A stretch of 64,000 nt of DNA, from assembly GCA_030062745.1 (NCBI GenBank), contig CP099848.1:19703081-19767080 (forward strand). Direction: 5' to 3'. The position numbers and the translations under genes were made by a program. The stretch is from Capitulum mitella. Its lineage: Eukaryota; Arthropoda; Thecostraca; Pollicipedomorpha; Pollicipedidae. Below are positions 11,318 to 23,633 of this stretch, in pieces. The notes beneath the pieces were generated by a model. That model saw only the letters and a program-made list of their open reading frames with translations. It had not been told where the DNA came from and made no database searches. Each line of letters begins with the position of its first letter. Within the stretch, counting starts at the first letter, position 1.

Positions 11318-14300
11318 CGGCCGCGCGTGGTGGACCGGTCTGGACAGTCGCCCGCGTGGCGCCGTCCGGACGCAGCCTCACGCTGTTCATGGGCTCTCGA
11401 GTGTGGTAAACCGTCGACGCAGCGTCCCTGCCAACAGCCAGTACAATCTCCAGCATGGGGTAGACCGCGACATTCGGTTATCTGCAATCAGCTGTGGACG
11501 ATTTGGGGCTTCCCCTTACTCTTGGTTAACAATCACCGTATTTTACGAGAGGTTTTACGGAGATGCGCACCGCCAAATTGGGATCTTTGTCTCAGGCTCT
11601 TGCGCCTTGTCAGTTCTACATTGTGTGATACAACGGCATTGTGTTGCTGGGATCTAAGATACCCAGCTGTAGCTGGCCTCTTTCGACCATCGAATGGCGT
11701 GAGCTTTGTGTTTGTTTTCCTCGCCCCAATCATTTTATGCGTCGTTTGAGATACCAAAGTCTTGCCGTGGCACGGTAACGTAACGCTTAAACAGGCATCC
11801 CTCAAGCCGAGAACGTGCGCTGTCCATGTGACGGCATACGCGGCCTGTCTCTTGAGCGTGACGACCTGTTTTAAGTTAGCCGCCGCTGCGCCGGCACGTC
11901 AGGCCTGTCCTCGGACCCGACCGTTGGTGTACCGTCTCTCTGCGCGTCCGGTCCCTTGTGAGCCGCTCTCGCAGGCTGCTCTCCGCCAGTCTGTAGGCGC
12001 CCCTATTTTTCTACCTGTAGCTGCGTGCATGGCGGTGCGTTTGTACGGACGCGGCCGGGCGTCGGTGACTGCGGCGGCTGCATTCCGTGACGCCGGGCGG
12101 CGTGACGGACGGGGCGCTCGGCGCCGCCGGGGAGGCGACGGGGCCGCTCTCCGTCTCCGCGGCGGCGCGGCGGCCGGAGGCTCGCCAGCTCCGCCGGCAG
12201 GCGCCGGACCGAGGCTGAGTCCGGCCGCTAACAGGACTCACAGCCGGCTGTCGCGGCCAGCGCGCGACTCCGTGGCCCCGCCTTTTCAGGGTCGGGGTCA
12301 GAAGCCTGTCAGAGGGGCTGTCTGCCGAGGGGCCGTTTGCTCTGTCTGCGCCGCTCCAGAGCCGGGGTCAGAAGCCTGTCAGAGGGACCGTCTGCCCTGT
12401 CTGCGCCGCCTGGTCCGGTCCGGGTCGGGTCGCCAGCCGCCTGCTGAGGCGTGCGGGGAGGACGGGGAGCTTTCACCGTGATTTTGTACATTTGTAACGA
12501 GGGACGCTGTCGGCGGGGTGACGGCGGGGACGGCTGCCGGAGAGCCAGGGTCTCGCTGATGTGGCTGCGGTAGTCGTAAGAAGCGGTGCGGTGGTGTGAA
12601 CGTCCTCCCACGGGCGGCGGCTCAGCGCCGACTTTTGTGGAGCTGACCCGCTCAGCTGAAGTTGCGGGCATTCGCTCCTGGTTTTGATCATTGGGTGGCG
12701 CGAAATCAGGAGTGTTTTGTTTGCTGCCTCCCTGCTCCAGACGACGTTTCCATGGTTCGTTTGGTGCACTAGTCGCGTCCGGTGTTGATCTGGCGCGTTG
12801 GTGATAAGACAAGCTAGCTAGACGCACATTTTTACTTTTGTGCTTGATTGTACCGCGCCTATCCTTTGCGCCGTATCCGCTATTCGTGTTCGTTTAGATT
12901 ACGCGTTGTGTGGCCATTCCGTGTGCACGTTTGCAGGATATACGGCGCATGCGCGCGCGATTACGTTCCCACGGTCGCGCCAGTTGGCCGGTGTAGCGAC
13001 CGGCGCGCCCAGCGGGCCGGTCTGCGTCCTAGTCCCGGCCGGCGACGCTCGGTCCGGCCGTCTAACGGCCGCCCGTGCAGCGGGTCTCCAGTTCTGGTCG
13101 GCGCCGCCCCGCCCTACCGTACCACCTCCCGCCCGGGCAGCAGGGTCCACCCGCGCCTCTCGCGGAGTGGCGGGCGGCGAGCTCGCGCTCCTGCCGTGGG
13201 GTTTCGGCGCGGAGGCTCGGCGGGAAGTTCGCCGTCGGCGCGTGCTGGCTGGCGCTGAGCGGACCGCGGCCGCGGTGTGTGGAGGTGCGCGGCGCGTCCG
13301 TGCGGGTTTCGGGAGTCACGGCTGTCGCGGCCGGCTCTGTGATCGTGCTAGTCAGGCCGCCGCGGCCGGCCGGCGCCGCGCCGCGCCGCTCCCTGCTTGT
13401 GATAACCGTCGATGTCTCGTGCACGTGCGCGTCCGGGGGCCGCCGACACCTTCCACTGGCGACCAATTCCACTTCCGACTCTGTCGCACGGGGAGCGCGG
13501 GGGAGTTTGGCGGCCGCCAGTCGTCCCCTCAGGGCGCGGAGGGCAGGCATTTTGGGTCCGGCCGCGTCCGGGCGCCGGCGGAAATCCTCGGACGCGATCA
13601 CCCCTATCTCTCGCGGTGTGTTTCAAGAGCGTGACGGAGTGTGACCGCGGTGCGTGCCGCCCGATTTCTGCTCGGTATGCCGCGTCGGAACCGTTGCAAA
13701 CGAACGCGCGTGAACTGGCCGCCGCGGCCGCCGTGGGTGCGCCCGCCGTTGATGCTGGATTGTTTTTCGTGGTCGGCACCACCGCTTGCCGTCGTGTCAT
13801 CTAAGGAAGAGTGTAGCCGTGAATCCTGCCCCTTGCCGGTGGCCGTGTACTGCTGTCTGTGGCGTTTCATGGTAAATACAGCCGGTGGGACGGGACTTTC
13901 AGCTGAACTTTTTACCGGTCAATTCGTGTTGCCTAAGTTGTGCTTGCGAACCTCAAGTAACCAGATACCAGCTCAGATGCGCGTGATTGCAGTTGGCCGA
14001 ACAAAAATGTCCGAAATTATCCCGTCGGGCAAGAAACGTCATATCAAATCAGCCATGAAAAACAACGATCTGGCTAAATGATACGGCGAGTTAAATGACC
14101 GTTTTTTGCCGTGTTATGTAAGCCTTTTTTTCCTAATGTGCGTAACAATGATGTAAAAACATTACTCCATGATATTTGTTTTAGAACATTTGATAGCCAA
14201 ACGTAGGAGTTAGTCAGGAATAGTTTCAGCTTTGAGTAGAATGCCAGATATTAACTTAATCTGGAAGCACACGTAAACCAACTTGAATGCATTCTGTGTA

Positions 14301-16400
14301 TCGGAACCACGGTTCCTGAAGAAGAGGTTGAATGGGTGTTTGCAAACAAAGATTTGAAAAGTGACCAGTGTTGCATGTATAAATATACTAATACGACAAA
14401 AATAATGCCCTATATGGGGGAATTCGTGACAAGTTGCGGCCTCTTGGCTGTTTCCTTTTTTCTTCCGTCAAAAGGAGCAATGTTGCGCTTAAGCATAAAC
14501 GCCCATATCTGACATTGCCCCGAAATGCCAGAGCAGGCGTAAGCCAGTTTATGTCAGTTAATATGCAGTTATCGTTAACTGCTGCTCATGTTGCGAATTT
14601 TCTTGCGGGCATCAGATTGGTTGCTCGAGCTGCGTTTAAATTCAAGACTGATAGCCATTGTGCACTGGACCACATACGTCAGGCCGTACATTCAAATTGA
14701 CCGATTCGGTGCGGCGGACTGTTTTAAATCATCCGATGAAGCATCCGAAAAACGAAAAAGTGGCCGCATGATAATATGCATATGTGTGCCATAAAAAGCA
14801 GGATACAGTAACGTCGGAGACTCGGCGGAGATCGGGGGCAGACGTGGTCTTTACCTCGTTTCGCTCCATGCACCGCCATAGGGTCAATGTTAAATGTTGC
14901 CCAAAGTGGGGGGGGGGGGCAGCTGCCCCTGCCACCGCGTTCCGACGCCCCTGAAAGGGTTTACAGAATGCGAGGCCCTGAAGACAACAGTGTCCTTAAT
15001 TTCTTTTCTGGGCTCTAAGTCGCCTGTGCGAAGCGTCTGCCAGTCAGTTTTCACTCTTCCGTCGTGGAAACGACTACTGCAGTAAGACTGTAGCTGTTTT
15101 CAGCAACACCCGCATACGGGTTTCGGTCCAGGCGTTGTCCGCTCATAGATGACAGGTTCCTGGCAAACCCGGACGGAGGGAGCTGCTTTAAGCATCCCAG
15201 ACCTGTGACTGCTCGCAGGTTCAGCCAGCCCTGCACCGCGATTATCGTATCCTGTCTCGATTACCGCTGCTGCCTTACCAGGAAATGGGAGTGGGTGGCT
15301 GATAACGTTGAGGGGGCCGGGGAAATCCCTCGCCCGCCGTCTCCCACCGCCTGATACCATCGTCCCGCGCCGACCGCGCGGTTCGGCAGCCCGCAGTGTG
15401 TGTCGATTGCGTTGTCCGTGCTGGTTCGTACTGTCGGACTGTCCTCTGCGCGAGTCCTACTGGTCCCATCACCCACCCCTGGACTCGCGGGTGGCTCGGA
15501 AACGCGGCCGTCTCCACTGGACCGTGGAGCGGCGCCGGCGAGCGGGCGGCGGGCGGCCGCCCTCCTTTGACGCCGGCCGCCCGCCGCCCGCCAGCGGCTT
15601 TGTGCGCCGGGTTCGACGCCCGGAGGCCGGACGCCCGACGGCCGAGGGGAAGGCACGTGCCAGACACCGTGTCACCCTGTCACGGTGGCCCTCTGTCGGA
15701 GGGTCGGCCGTCGGTGGGTGGGAGAGGGAAGGGTGGACCAGACACCGTGGCCCGTGTCACGGTGGCCCTCTGTCGGAGGGTCGGCCGTCGGTGGGTGGGA
15801 GAGGGAAGGGTGGACCAGACACCGTGGCCCGTGTCACGTTGGCCCTCTGTCGGAGGGTCGGCCGTCGGTGGGTGGGAGAGGGAAGGATGGACCAGACACC
15901 GTGGCCCGTGTCACGGTGGCCCTCTGTCGGAGGGTCGGCCGCCGGTGGGTGGGAGGGGAAGGGGAGCGGGGACCAGACCCCGTGGCCCGGTGTCGAAGGG
16001 TCGGCCGCCGGCGGACGTCCAGCCTTGTTCCGTTCTGAACCTGGAGAAGGGAGCCCGCTGGACAGACCGAGGAGTCCATCGTCTCGGAACGCCTGCTCGC
16101 CGCCGGAGTCGCCCACGTTGGGGGTGCATCCCGCACACCAGCGCTGCACCGCGCGCAGCAGGATGTCTATGTTGTGCATATCCTACTGTTGAGGCCTTGC
16201 TATGAAAACGTGATCCGTGGTATTCGCTATGGTAATACTTGGGATCAAGTCCTGGGTGACGCAGAGTTTGTTGCATATGTAGACTTAACCGAGGCCGTCT
16301 GTAGGGACTAAACCACGCAAATGAACGAGTTACAAAGAACGGATGATCCTGTTGGGGAAGCTGAACCTTAGTGCAATAAAAAGCAATGAAGCGATGGAAC
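11318..16400 (+). other. GC-rich 3' flank of ANKIB1, possible long 3' UTR
   Basis: No supported coding sequence. GC- and CpG-rich to about 13.9 kb and again at 15.3-16.15 kb; long arginine-rich open frames on both strands reflect composition. I see no AATAAA close to the stop; the first clear one is at 16375-16380, so either the 3' UTR is about 5 kb or a variant signal is used. A 70-bp-period duplication lies at 12290-12405. Confidence 0.4.
15660..16010. repeat. 77-bp tandem repeat, about 4.3 copies
   Basis: CACGGTGGCCCTCTGTCGGA starts at 15681, 15758, 15835 (one change) and 15912, spacing exactly 77 bp; the last copy decays. Because 77 is not divisible by three, the same peptide appears in turn in all three frames, which gives overlapping spurious ORFs on both strands. 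Confidence 0.95.
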
Positions 16401-16859
16401 ATACCGCCAAAGGTATGGCATGACACTGTTGTAGGCGACCACACGACCCTCAGATATTTAGTAGACTAAATCCCTCGCCGCGGTTTAAGAATATGAGACG
16501 AAACATCGCGATTTGTAAGGCATTTTTCGTATCCAGTGCCATTAGAAAGCATATGTGTCATGCTCATCGGTAGGGGTGTGATGTTAAATTCCACAAGAGA
16601 TGGTAGCATGTCCCCTGTCTTTTCCGTCCATCCTGTGGTGTACATCGTACAGTTTTGAGGTTAGATTTAAATGCTTTGGGGTTAAATGTGACCGTGAACA
16701 AATCTGCTTGAGAATAGCTAACTGGCATTTCTGAACAATACATGTGAGCTGTTTTTCTAACGTCAGTGGATCAAAACGTAGGATAACAACGATAGGAGCG
16801 ACGGCGCACAAGCTGAAAGTTATAAAAGACCGGATGTTATGTTTAAGTAAGTGTAAGAA

Positions 16860-17720
16860 GTACGGTTTATAACGGCTCCGTCAACGAGTGCTGATTTCAA
16901 TGAAAGCTATGCCATAGAATAACCTGACCGAGTTATTCACCAATCTGAACTATGTTTTGGAATAGCTCCGACCGTTTGACCTCCAGAGGTCGCGCAAAAA
17001 AGGAAATTAGCAACAGCGACGGCAACGGCTCCAGCAGCGAGCACCGATTTCAATGAAAGCTGTGTCATTGATCACCTGACCGTGTTATTCACGAATGCAA
17101 AGTCTGTTCTGGAGTAGTTCGGACCATTTGACCTCTAGAGGTGACACAAAAACGTGAAGTAAGCAACAGCCACAGCAGACGACTCCGGCATCGAGCACCG
17201 ATTTCAATGAAAGCCATGCCACAGGATAACCTAGCCAAGTTATTCACGAATCTGAAGTCCGTTTTGCAAAACTTTGACCGTTTGATCTTAAATTACATGT
17301 ATGCCGTTGGATAATCTGGCCGAGTTACTTTCAAAACCGAAGTTCATTTTGGAATAGCCCTGACCATTTCGCCTCCAGGGACCGTTCAAAAAACGTAAAT
17401 ATGGCAGCATCTACAGCAACAGCTCCAGCAACGAGCACCTATTTCAATGATGTGCCATGGAGCCACAGATCATAGAGCATGCCATAGAGCTATAAAGCAC
17501 CTTGGACTAGTTGCTCATGACTCCTATTACTATTTTACAGTAGCTTTAACCGTTTGATCTCCAGAGGTCACGCAAAAAACGTAATAAACAAACAGTCACA
17601 ACAGATGGCTCCTGCAATGAGCACCAATTGCAAGGATATGTATAACATAGACAATGGAAAAACTGACCGTATGGCCTTCAGTGCCGTTCAAAAAGTGGCC
17701 GTTCAGTCACAGGGTCAATA
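16860..17720 (+). repeat. About 153-bp satellite, about 5 degenerate copies
   Basis: The marker GATTTCAATGAAAGC recurs at 16893, 17046 and 17200, with more diverged copies near 17284, 17440 and 17620. Each unit also holds GGATAACCTGACCGAGTTAT-like and TTTGACCTCCAGAGGTC-like segments. Confidence 0.8.
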
Positions 17721-18224
17721 TGGGGTATTAGCAACGTCAGTTCAAACAATGGGGCACAGCATGATCAGTGTGGTGAGTACGAATGGACTCCTTACTGCAT
17801 TAGAACTCGCAACGCGCTTAGCGCGCTAGCGCACTAGCGTCCCGAGTGCGAGCGTGCGAGTTCGACTCGTTGGTGTGCGCTAGGTAAATAGACGATGTGG
17901 TCACTATGTGGGGACTATATTTAAAGTTCTGTTTGCGCTCTATTGGCCTACTGTATTTTTACGTTACAAATGAACACTAAGCACGTTCACGTATTTGCAT
18001 TCCACGTGCCAGATGAGTTTCACACCTTTCCGGCACTCCGAACTGGTCGGCGTGCACTTGTGTAGGAAATGACTTTTGATCACATTAAAGCACATGAACC
18101 AATCAGTACTCACATCAAGAAAGACGCTATCGATACTGTGGCACCCGATGGTGTCTTGGCATGTTACCATGCCTAGATGCGTCGGATGAGTTTCGAACCT
18201 CTCTGACACTCCGATCTGGTTGGC

Positions 18225-18432
18225 GTCCACTTGTACTGCGGTCGTTGCCGGAGCTGTCAGCTGTGGCTGCTGCTAGCTTCACTCTTTTGTTATGTGACTT
18301 CAAGAGGTCAAACGGCCAGAGCTATTCCAAAACAGACTTCACATTCGTGAATAATTCGGTTACGTTATCCTTTGGCCTAGCTTTCATTGAAATCGGTACT
18401 CAGTGCTGGAGACGTTGCTGTGGCTGTTGCTA
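18225..18432 (-). repeat. Inverted copies of the 153-bp satellite
   Basis: The reverse complement holds ACCGATTTCAATGAAAGCTA and GTTTGACCTCTTGAAG, so one full and one partial unit lie opposite to the array at 16860-17720. The 17990-18230 interval carries its own two-copy repeat (ATGAGTTTC...CACTTGT near 18013 and 18186). Confidence 0.75.
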
Positions 18433-19179
18433 ACTTCACGGATGTGTCATACAATCGACGAAGCCCAGAGTTTTGAAGCTTGCTTGTTGAATGCATTGTA
18501 CAAGTAACGTTTGAATTCCGCCTCCATGATCCTCCCACCCCCCTAACTAGTGACATTTAACATTAACCCTATGGCGCTGCATGGAGAAAAATGGCTCGAA
18601 GAGTAACCGGTGCCTCCCTTGCCGGAACACGTTCCGCCCCTAGTGGTGAGAGAGCGTAGGAGCGAATGCAGTCATACAGTCTATGAAAACCAAACTATTA
18701 AATGCCTGCTGTTTGTTCCTTTGCTTGTTTGCTTACTGAAACGTAATTAACGGACTTTTCCTTTTCCTTGGGCTTGGCTTAACAGTCTCGGCACCCAGCT
18801 AAATGTCCCAGAATTACTCAGTGCTTAGGCTAGGGTTAAGGGTTAAGCCCATGCGTTTATTTCAAAATCAGTACACAAGTTTTTTATGGGGAAATTTTAA
18901 TCGCCTTGAAAGAAGTTTCCGTAGATCACCTGATAAAACTCCTGACATAGTTCCCGTACAGAAAACTTTAGAGCGTGCATAAGTCATTAACTACATTGCT
19001 TGTGCTATGACTACCCAAGCAGCACACAACATTGATTTGATATCGCTCTTTGGTCGAACATAGATTGGACTGCAACATTGTGTTTCGGCATCCAATCTTG
19101 GTCTAGTCGACATCGAATTCGTGTTGATTTGATACTGCATGTTGTCGAGAACAGGTAGAAATACATTATATTTCAATCT

Positions 19180-19600
19180 GAAACAGACACCATTTCATTG
19201 CTTTCTTTTCGCTATAAACCACAGGTCCATGTTGTTTCAATGTTGCATTTTCGATGGATGTGCCGTCTTTGGGCTTTAACCCGAAACGATTTTTCCAACG
19301 TCCCATTTTCGATGATAACCACAAACCAATTATTTCCATCTTACATTCTCGATGAAAATACTACATTTGAATTCCAACCCGAAACCGATGTGACTTCAGT
19401 ATTCTGTTGCGATGAATATGCTATATTTAGGATATTTCAGTGATGCATTTTTGGTAAGACTGCTACACTTGCATTTCAGCCCAAAACAGATGTTATTTTA
19501 ACATTTTATTCCGATCACATGCTGCATCTGGATTTCTACCTTAACTGATGCTATTTCAGAGTTGCGTTTTCGATTAGACAAACGATGAAAATAGCATTCA
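19180..19600. repeat. Degenerate about 70-bp tandem repeat
   Basis: Repeated variants of TTCGATGATAACC...AACCCGAAACCGATGT occur through this stretch. Copies are diverged, so unit length is approximate. Confidence 0.5.
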
Positions 19601-19699
19601 CCGCACATATCACCGAACAATGACGCATACGCGTCACCTGTCATGCAGCATTGACAAAAACACACAATAATTGACAATTATTATCAAGACTATCCGTCA

Positions 19700-20448
19700 G
19701 CCTCAGGTACGGAGCCAAAGGAGGACGACGGGGCGACCGCCATCCCCTAGGCCTGAGAAGGGGCCCCAAGAGAGGGGCCCCGAGGGGGCCTCTCTCGGGC
19801 CGGCACCGAAAGGTGCCCTCTCAGACTTTAAACAGGCCCCGAAGGGGCCGAGTATGAGCTTCACGTCTGGGAAAACCTGACGGGTTCTTGATGAACCCAG
19901 GGGGCCTAGGGAGGGTTAGATGACCCCTGAGACGCACAGAAGGACCTCTGAAGCCCCAAGAGACGATAACAGGCCCCAACACGGCGGATTGCCTCTGAAA
20001 CTGCCAGAAGGGTCACAGGATCCTTGAGACGGCCAAGATGGGGCTGAGTCCCTAGGACGGCATAAGGGCCCCTAAAATGTCATAGTGGCCCCGAATGGCT
20101 TTCACGGTCACGTGTGAAAAACTGAATGTTCCTGATGCAGTCAGAGGGCCTCCGGGAAAGTCAATGAGACTCTGAGACGGCAAGATAGCTCCTAAGATGA
20201 ACAGAAGAGCCCCTCAAACTCTCCAAGGTTCCCTGGAACCGCAAGAGAGACTCCAAAACAACAAAGGGCCCACGAGACCGCTATCCATGAGACCGCTCAA
20301 AGTGCTAGGGAGGCCCCGAGACGGGAAGAATTTACGAGGGTGCCTAACACGGCAAAAGGAGACCCTGACCAGCCAGAGTGGACCCCTTGAACAGGACAGG
20401 TGCCATGTGACAACGTAGTCGGAGCGCCCTAACTCCGCAATCACACGT

Positions 20449-20484
<36 letters not shown>

Positions 20485-21500
20485 GAACAGGAATTCGTCA
20501 GTGACCTTCTCAACCTCGAGAGGGGCCCCAAATGGTCTACACTGGTCTTTTTGTAAGCCTGCGAGGCTCTTGATGCAGTCAGGGGGTCATGAGAAGGTCA
20601 GGTGGGTCCTGAGACGGCAAGATGGGCTCCTACACGGCAGATGGCCCTTGAGACCGTCAAAAAGGTCGGAGCGCCCCTGCGAAGCAACGACAGTTAGAGG
20701 ATCTCTGAGAAGGTATGGGGACTCCGGACACCCAGAGGGCCCCCGAGTACGTTAGGCGGATTCGTAACACAGAAAAAGTCCCCCTGAGACTGCCAGCGAG
20801 GCCCCTGATGCGTCAACAAAGGCCCCTGACATGGCCAGAGGGGCTGTAAGACTGCCAGATACACCCCGTGTAAAGAACCACTGAGGCGACCAGAGACGTT
20901 CCAGAAGGCCCATGACACTGCAAAGGGGCGCTGAAATTGCCAAAACGTCTTTTGTAACTGCCAGAGGGCCCATGAGGCGGCAAAAATGTTCCGCAGAGAC
21001 GACAAGGCTGGGACAACAGGGATTCAATGAGACTGCTAGAGGGACCTCTTAGACAGCGGTCTCTAACAATGAGGGCCCCTGAGACGACCAAAGGAGTCCC
21101 TGGAACTACTAAGTCTTGAGACGTCCAGACAGTTCCTGAAACGTCAAAAGGACCTAAAACATTGCCAAAGGCGCCACTGCCGCGGCGGAAAGAGACTTAT
21201 AGAGGGTCATTGTTACTGCCTGAGGGGCTCCTTAGACGGCAAAAATCCCCCAGGGACGACAGGAAGGAACCCGGCATGGCCTTGTGTCTCCGCGACTGCC
21301 AGATGGGTCCATGGAGCTACCCGAAGTGCTCCTGAAATTGCCAAATGAACGCCAGAGGCGTCCTGAGGAACACGTGAAACTGTAAAAGGAACCTGAGACT
21401 ACTAGAGGGTCCTGACATGGCAGACCGACCGAGACCACCAAAAGTGACTCCTGTAAGTGTGAGAGGGAACCTAAGCTAACAAAAAGTCTCTGAAACTGCG
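19700..21500. repeat. 1.8-kb degenerate short-unit repeat block
   Basis: Variants of CCCCTGAGACGGCAAGAGGG recur every 35-40 bp or so across the block with heavy divergence. A (CA)n tract at 20452-20482 interrupts it. No coding sense in any frame. Confidence 0.65.
20452..20482. repeat. (CA)n microsatellite
   Basis: About 31 bp of uninterrupted CA repeats inside the degenerate block. Confidence 0.95.
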
Positions 21501-22689
21501 CGGGGGCAGACGGGATACCGGAACAGATCCAGACACGTCATTTCGACGCTGTTCGAAGTCCTGCTTGCGTGGTTGTGCGAGCCGTGAGCTTGCAGACAAA
21601 AACAAATGGTATTCGGTAAGGGTTGCAAGCATTCGCAAACACACTGAATTTACAACACAACTGTTTTATATTACATCTTTAGTTTACAATGTGAATTTAC
21701 GACATTTTACACCTCACCAAATATTACACATAAGCAAATGACTTACGACTACAACTTACGACTACAACGCCGCGATGCTGTCTGGCCTGTCTGGCTCGCG
21801 GTTGCCTGCGGTGGGTTTACCTGTTTCGGCGCAAGCAACGCAAGCTGCCGCGAGCAAAAGGCTTTCAGCTTGCGTGGCATTCCTTGCCTCAGCGTTTGAA
21901 TTCCATTGGTGGATCTCTGGCTACGGGGTTGCGCAAGCAACCTCAAGCAAGACCTCGAACCGGGCCTTAACTCAGAAAGAGAGACGCAGCCGCCTAAAAT
22001 TCCGCCATTGTTGTCACATTTGGGCTGCTTTGTAGGGGAACAAATCGTGAAATTTGCCTTAGTGTGGTGACGCTTCGAGTTTGTTTTCAGAAAGTACACA
22101 ATGTTAAAAAAACGTAAAATGATGACAAATATTTCCCCCCAAAGCCGAGCAGATCAACGTTTTTTTCATACTTGAAGAGCAAAAAACGGGGGAACCGGCC
22201 CGGAGGAGGGTCCGCACTAACCATTCGTCCCCCCACCCCTTTGGCGAAGTTCTGGATCAGCCTGGATCAGCCTGGACCACAGAGCTGAAATCTGACTGTA
22301 GGCCGTATAAATTTACCTGGCAGGTAATGTTTGCAGTAGATCTGAAAAACGTCTCATCGACTTATCTTCGATACCAGTTTTGCGTTAGAGTTTTACGGAG
22401 CGAATGAGACGAGGTATTAGTAGGTATAACGAATGGAAGAATTTTTCGGGCTATCGTCCTCGTCTTGTGTGTTATCATGTACAGTGTTTCGGCCAGTTAT
22501 TGCTCCGGCAGTACAGTGAACGGTGAATTCGTGAGATGTTAAATGGCCCTGGGAATACTTTTATTTTATTTTGGGGCATAATTTTGAGGCATTATTTTGG
22601 GGCATTTTCCAGACTTTGTTGGGCGAATCTGAAGGAATCCTGAATACCCAGGAGATGAATAAGATGGATTTCTGAACTCCATCAGTACG

Positions 22690-22872
22690 TCCACGTCGAA
22701 AGAGCAGTGGGTAGCCTGCTAGACTCCGAAACAAAAGGTCCCTGGTTCGGATTCAAGCATACCATATCATACCACGTTCAAAGCTGTGACATGTACTTGT
22801 ACATGGCTGAAAACAATAACCCAACCGGTCGTTCTCAGAATCTCGCAAAAGCCAAACAAATAAAAAAAAGAC
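22690..22872 (+). mobile_element. tRNA-derived SINE, short
   Basis: The tRNA-Lys-like head CAGTGGGTAGCCTGCTAGAC (22705-22724) and B-box-like GGTTCGGATTC (22743-22753) are spaced as in a tRNA; an A-rich stretch near 22857-22870 could be the tail. No stem pairing as in a functional tRNA. Confidence 0.5.
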
Positions 22873-23633
22873 TATGGCTGAAACGTTGTATAAGACTTAA
22901 GACGATCGCCCAAAAACTTTTCTTTGGTAATCGACCTAATTTTTAATAGATTTTGTCCTTTTTCAACATCGAAAACATGTGTTCTGACATCGAATCAATG
23001 TTACTCGGTGCGTTTTTGGCAATGAATCGGTGTATTTTTTCGACGTGATTTGGTGTTATTACAACGTCGTCTGGTTGCGTTGAAACTGATGTCGAAAATG
23101 GTCAATAAGCAAATGTTTATGCCACATTTGGCGCAACAGTGATTCTATGTTGAAACGATGTTAATGTGTCAAGAAGGTTATAGTCATTGAGTCTTTTCTT
23201 AAAGTCATTTTTACAGTCTTTCGCAAAAATATTCGAACGTCTCTGAGTCAAATGTGTTTAAGAACATACTTTGGTTGATTTAAATAACCAAAAATGCATG
23301 TTATTTGCCTTTTCCGCAAATTTCATTTAATGTTTTTTTACCTATATATTGACAAGTAAATAAAGCGACATAAACTGACGATCATGACCTGCTAATATAC
23401 ATTAGAATATTTACTTTTAAACATTTTCTACTCAGAGAAGCCCCAATATTTCTAGGAATAGCTTAATTTCTCTGCAGAGTTACTGTAACTATTCTACTTT
23501 CCCCTTACAGGCCGATGTTTTAGCCATAGACTGATTTTGTGCGATGACCTCTCATTAAGTGGTTTGGCTAGCGGAGACTCATTGACTATATGACCGTAAA
23601 TTGAGGGAGTAGTAAAAGAGGCTGTACTTTTAA

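Noticed and set aside
11762-12481. 239-codon + frame
   Set aside because: Arg/Ala/Gly-rich GC artefact with an internal 70-bp duplication, no domain and no splice partner.
12840-13634. 264-codon + frame and overlapping minus frames
   Set aside because: All frames are open in this GC-rich stretch; no motif or family resemblance in any.
15261-16205. Several overlapping frames of 130 to 294 codons
   Set aside because: Produced by the 77-bp tandem repeat and GC-rich flank.
17815-17880. tRNA-like hairpin GCGCGCTAGCGCACTAGCG with GAGTTCGACTCG
   Set aside because: B-box-like match only; arm spacing is irregular and no tail is seen.
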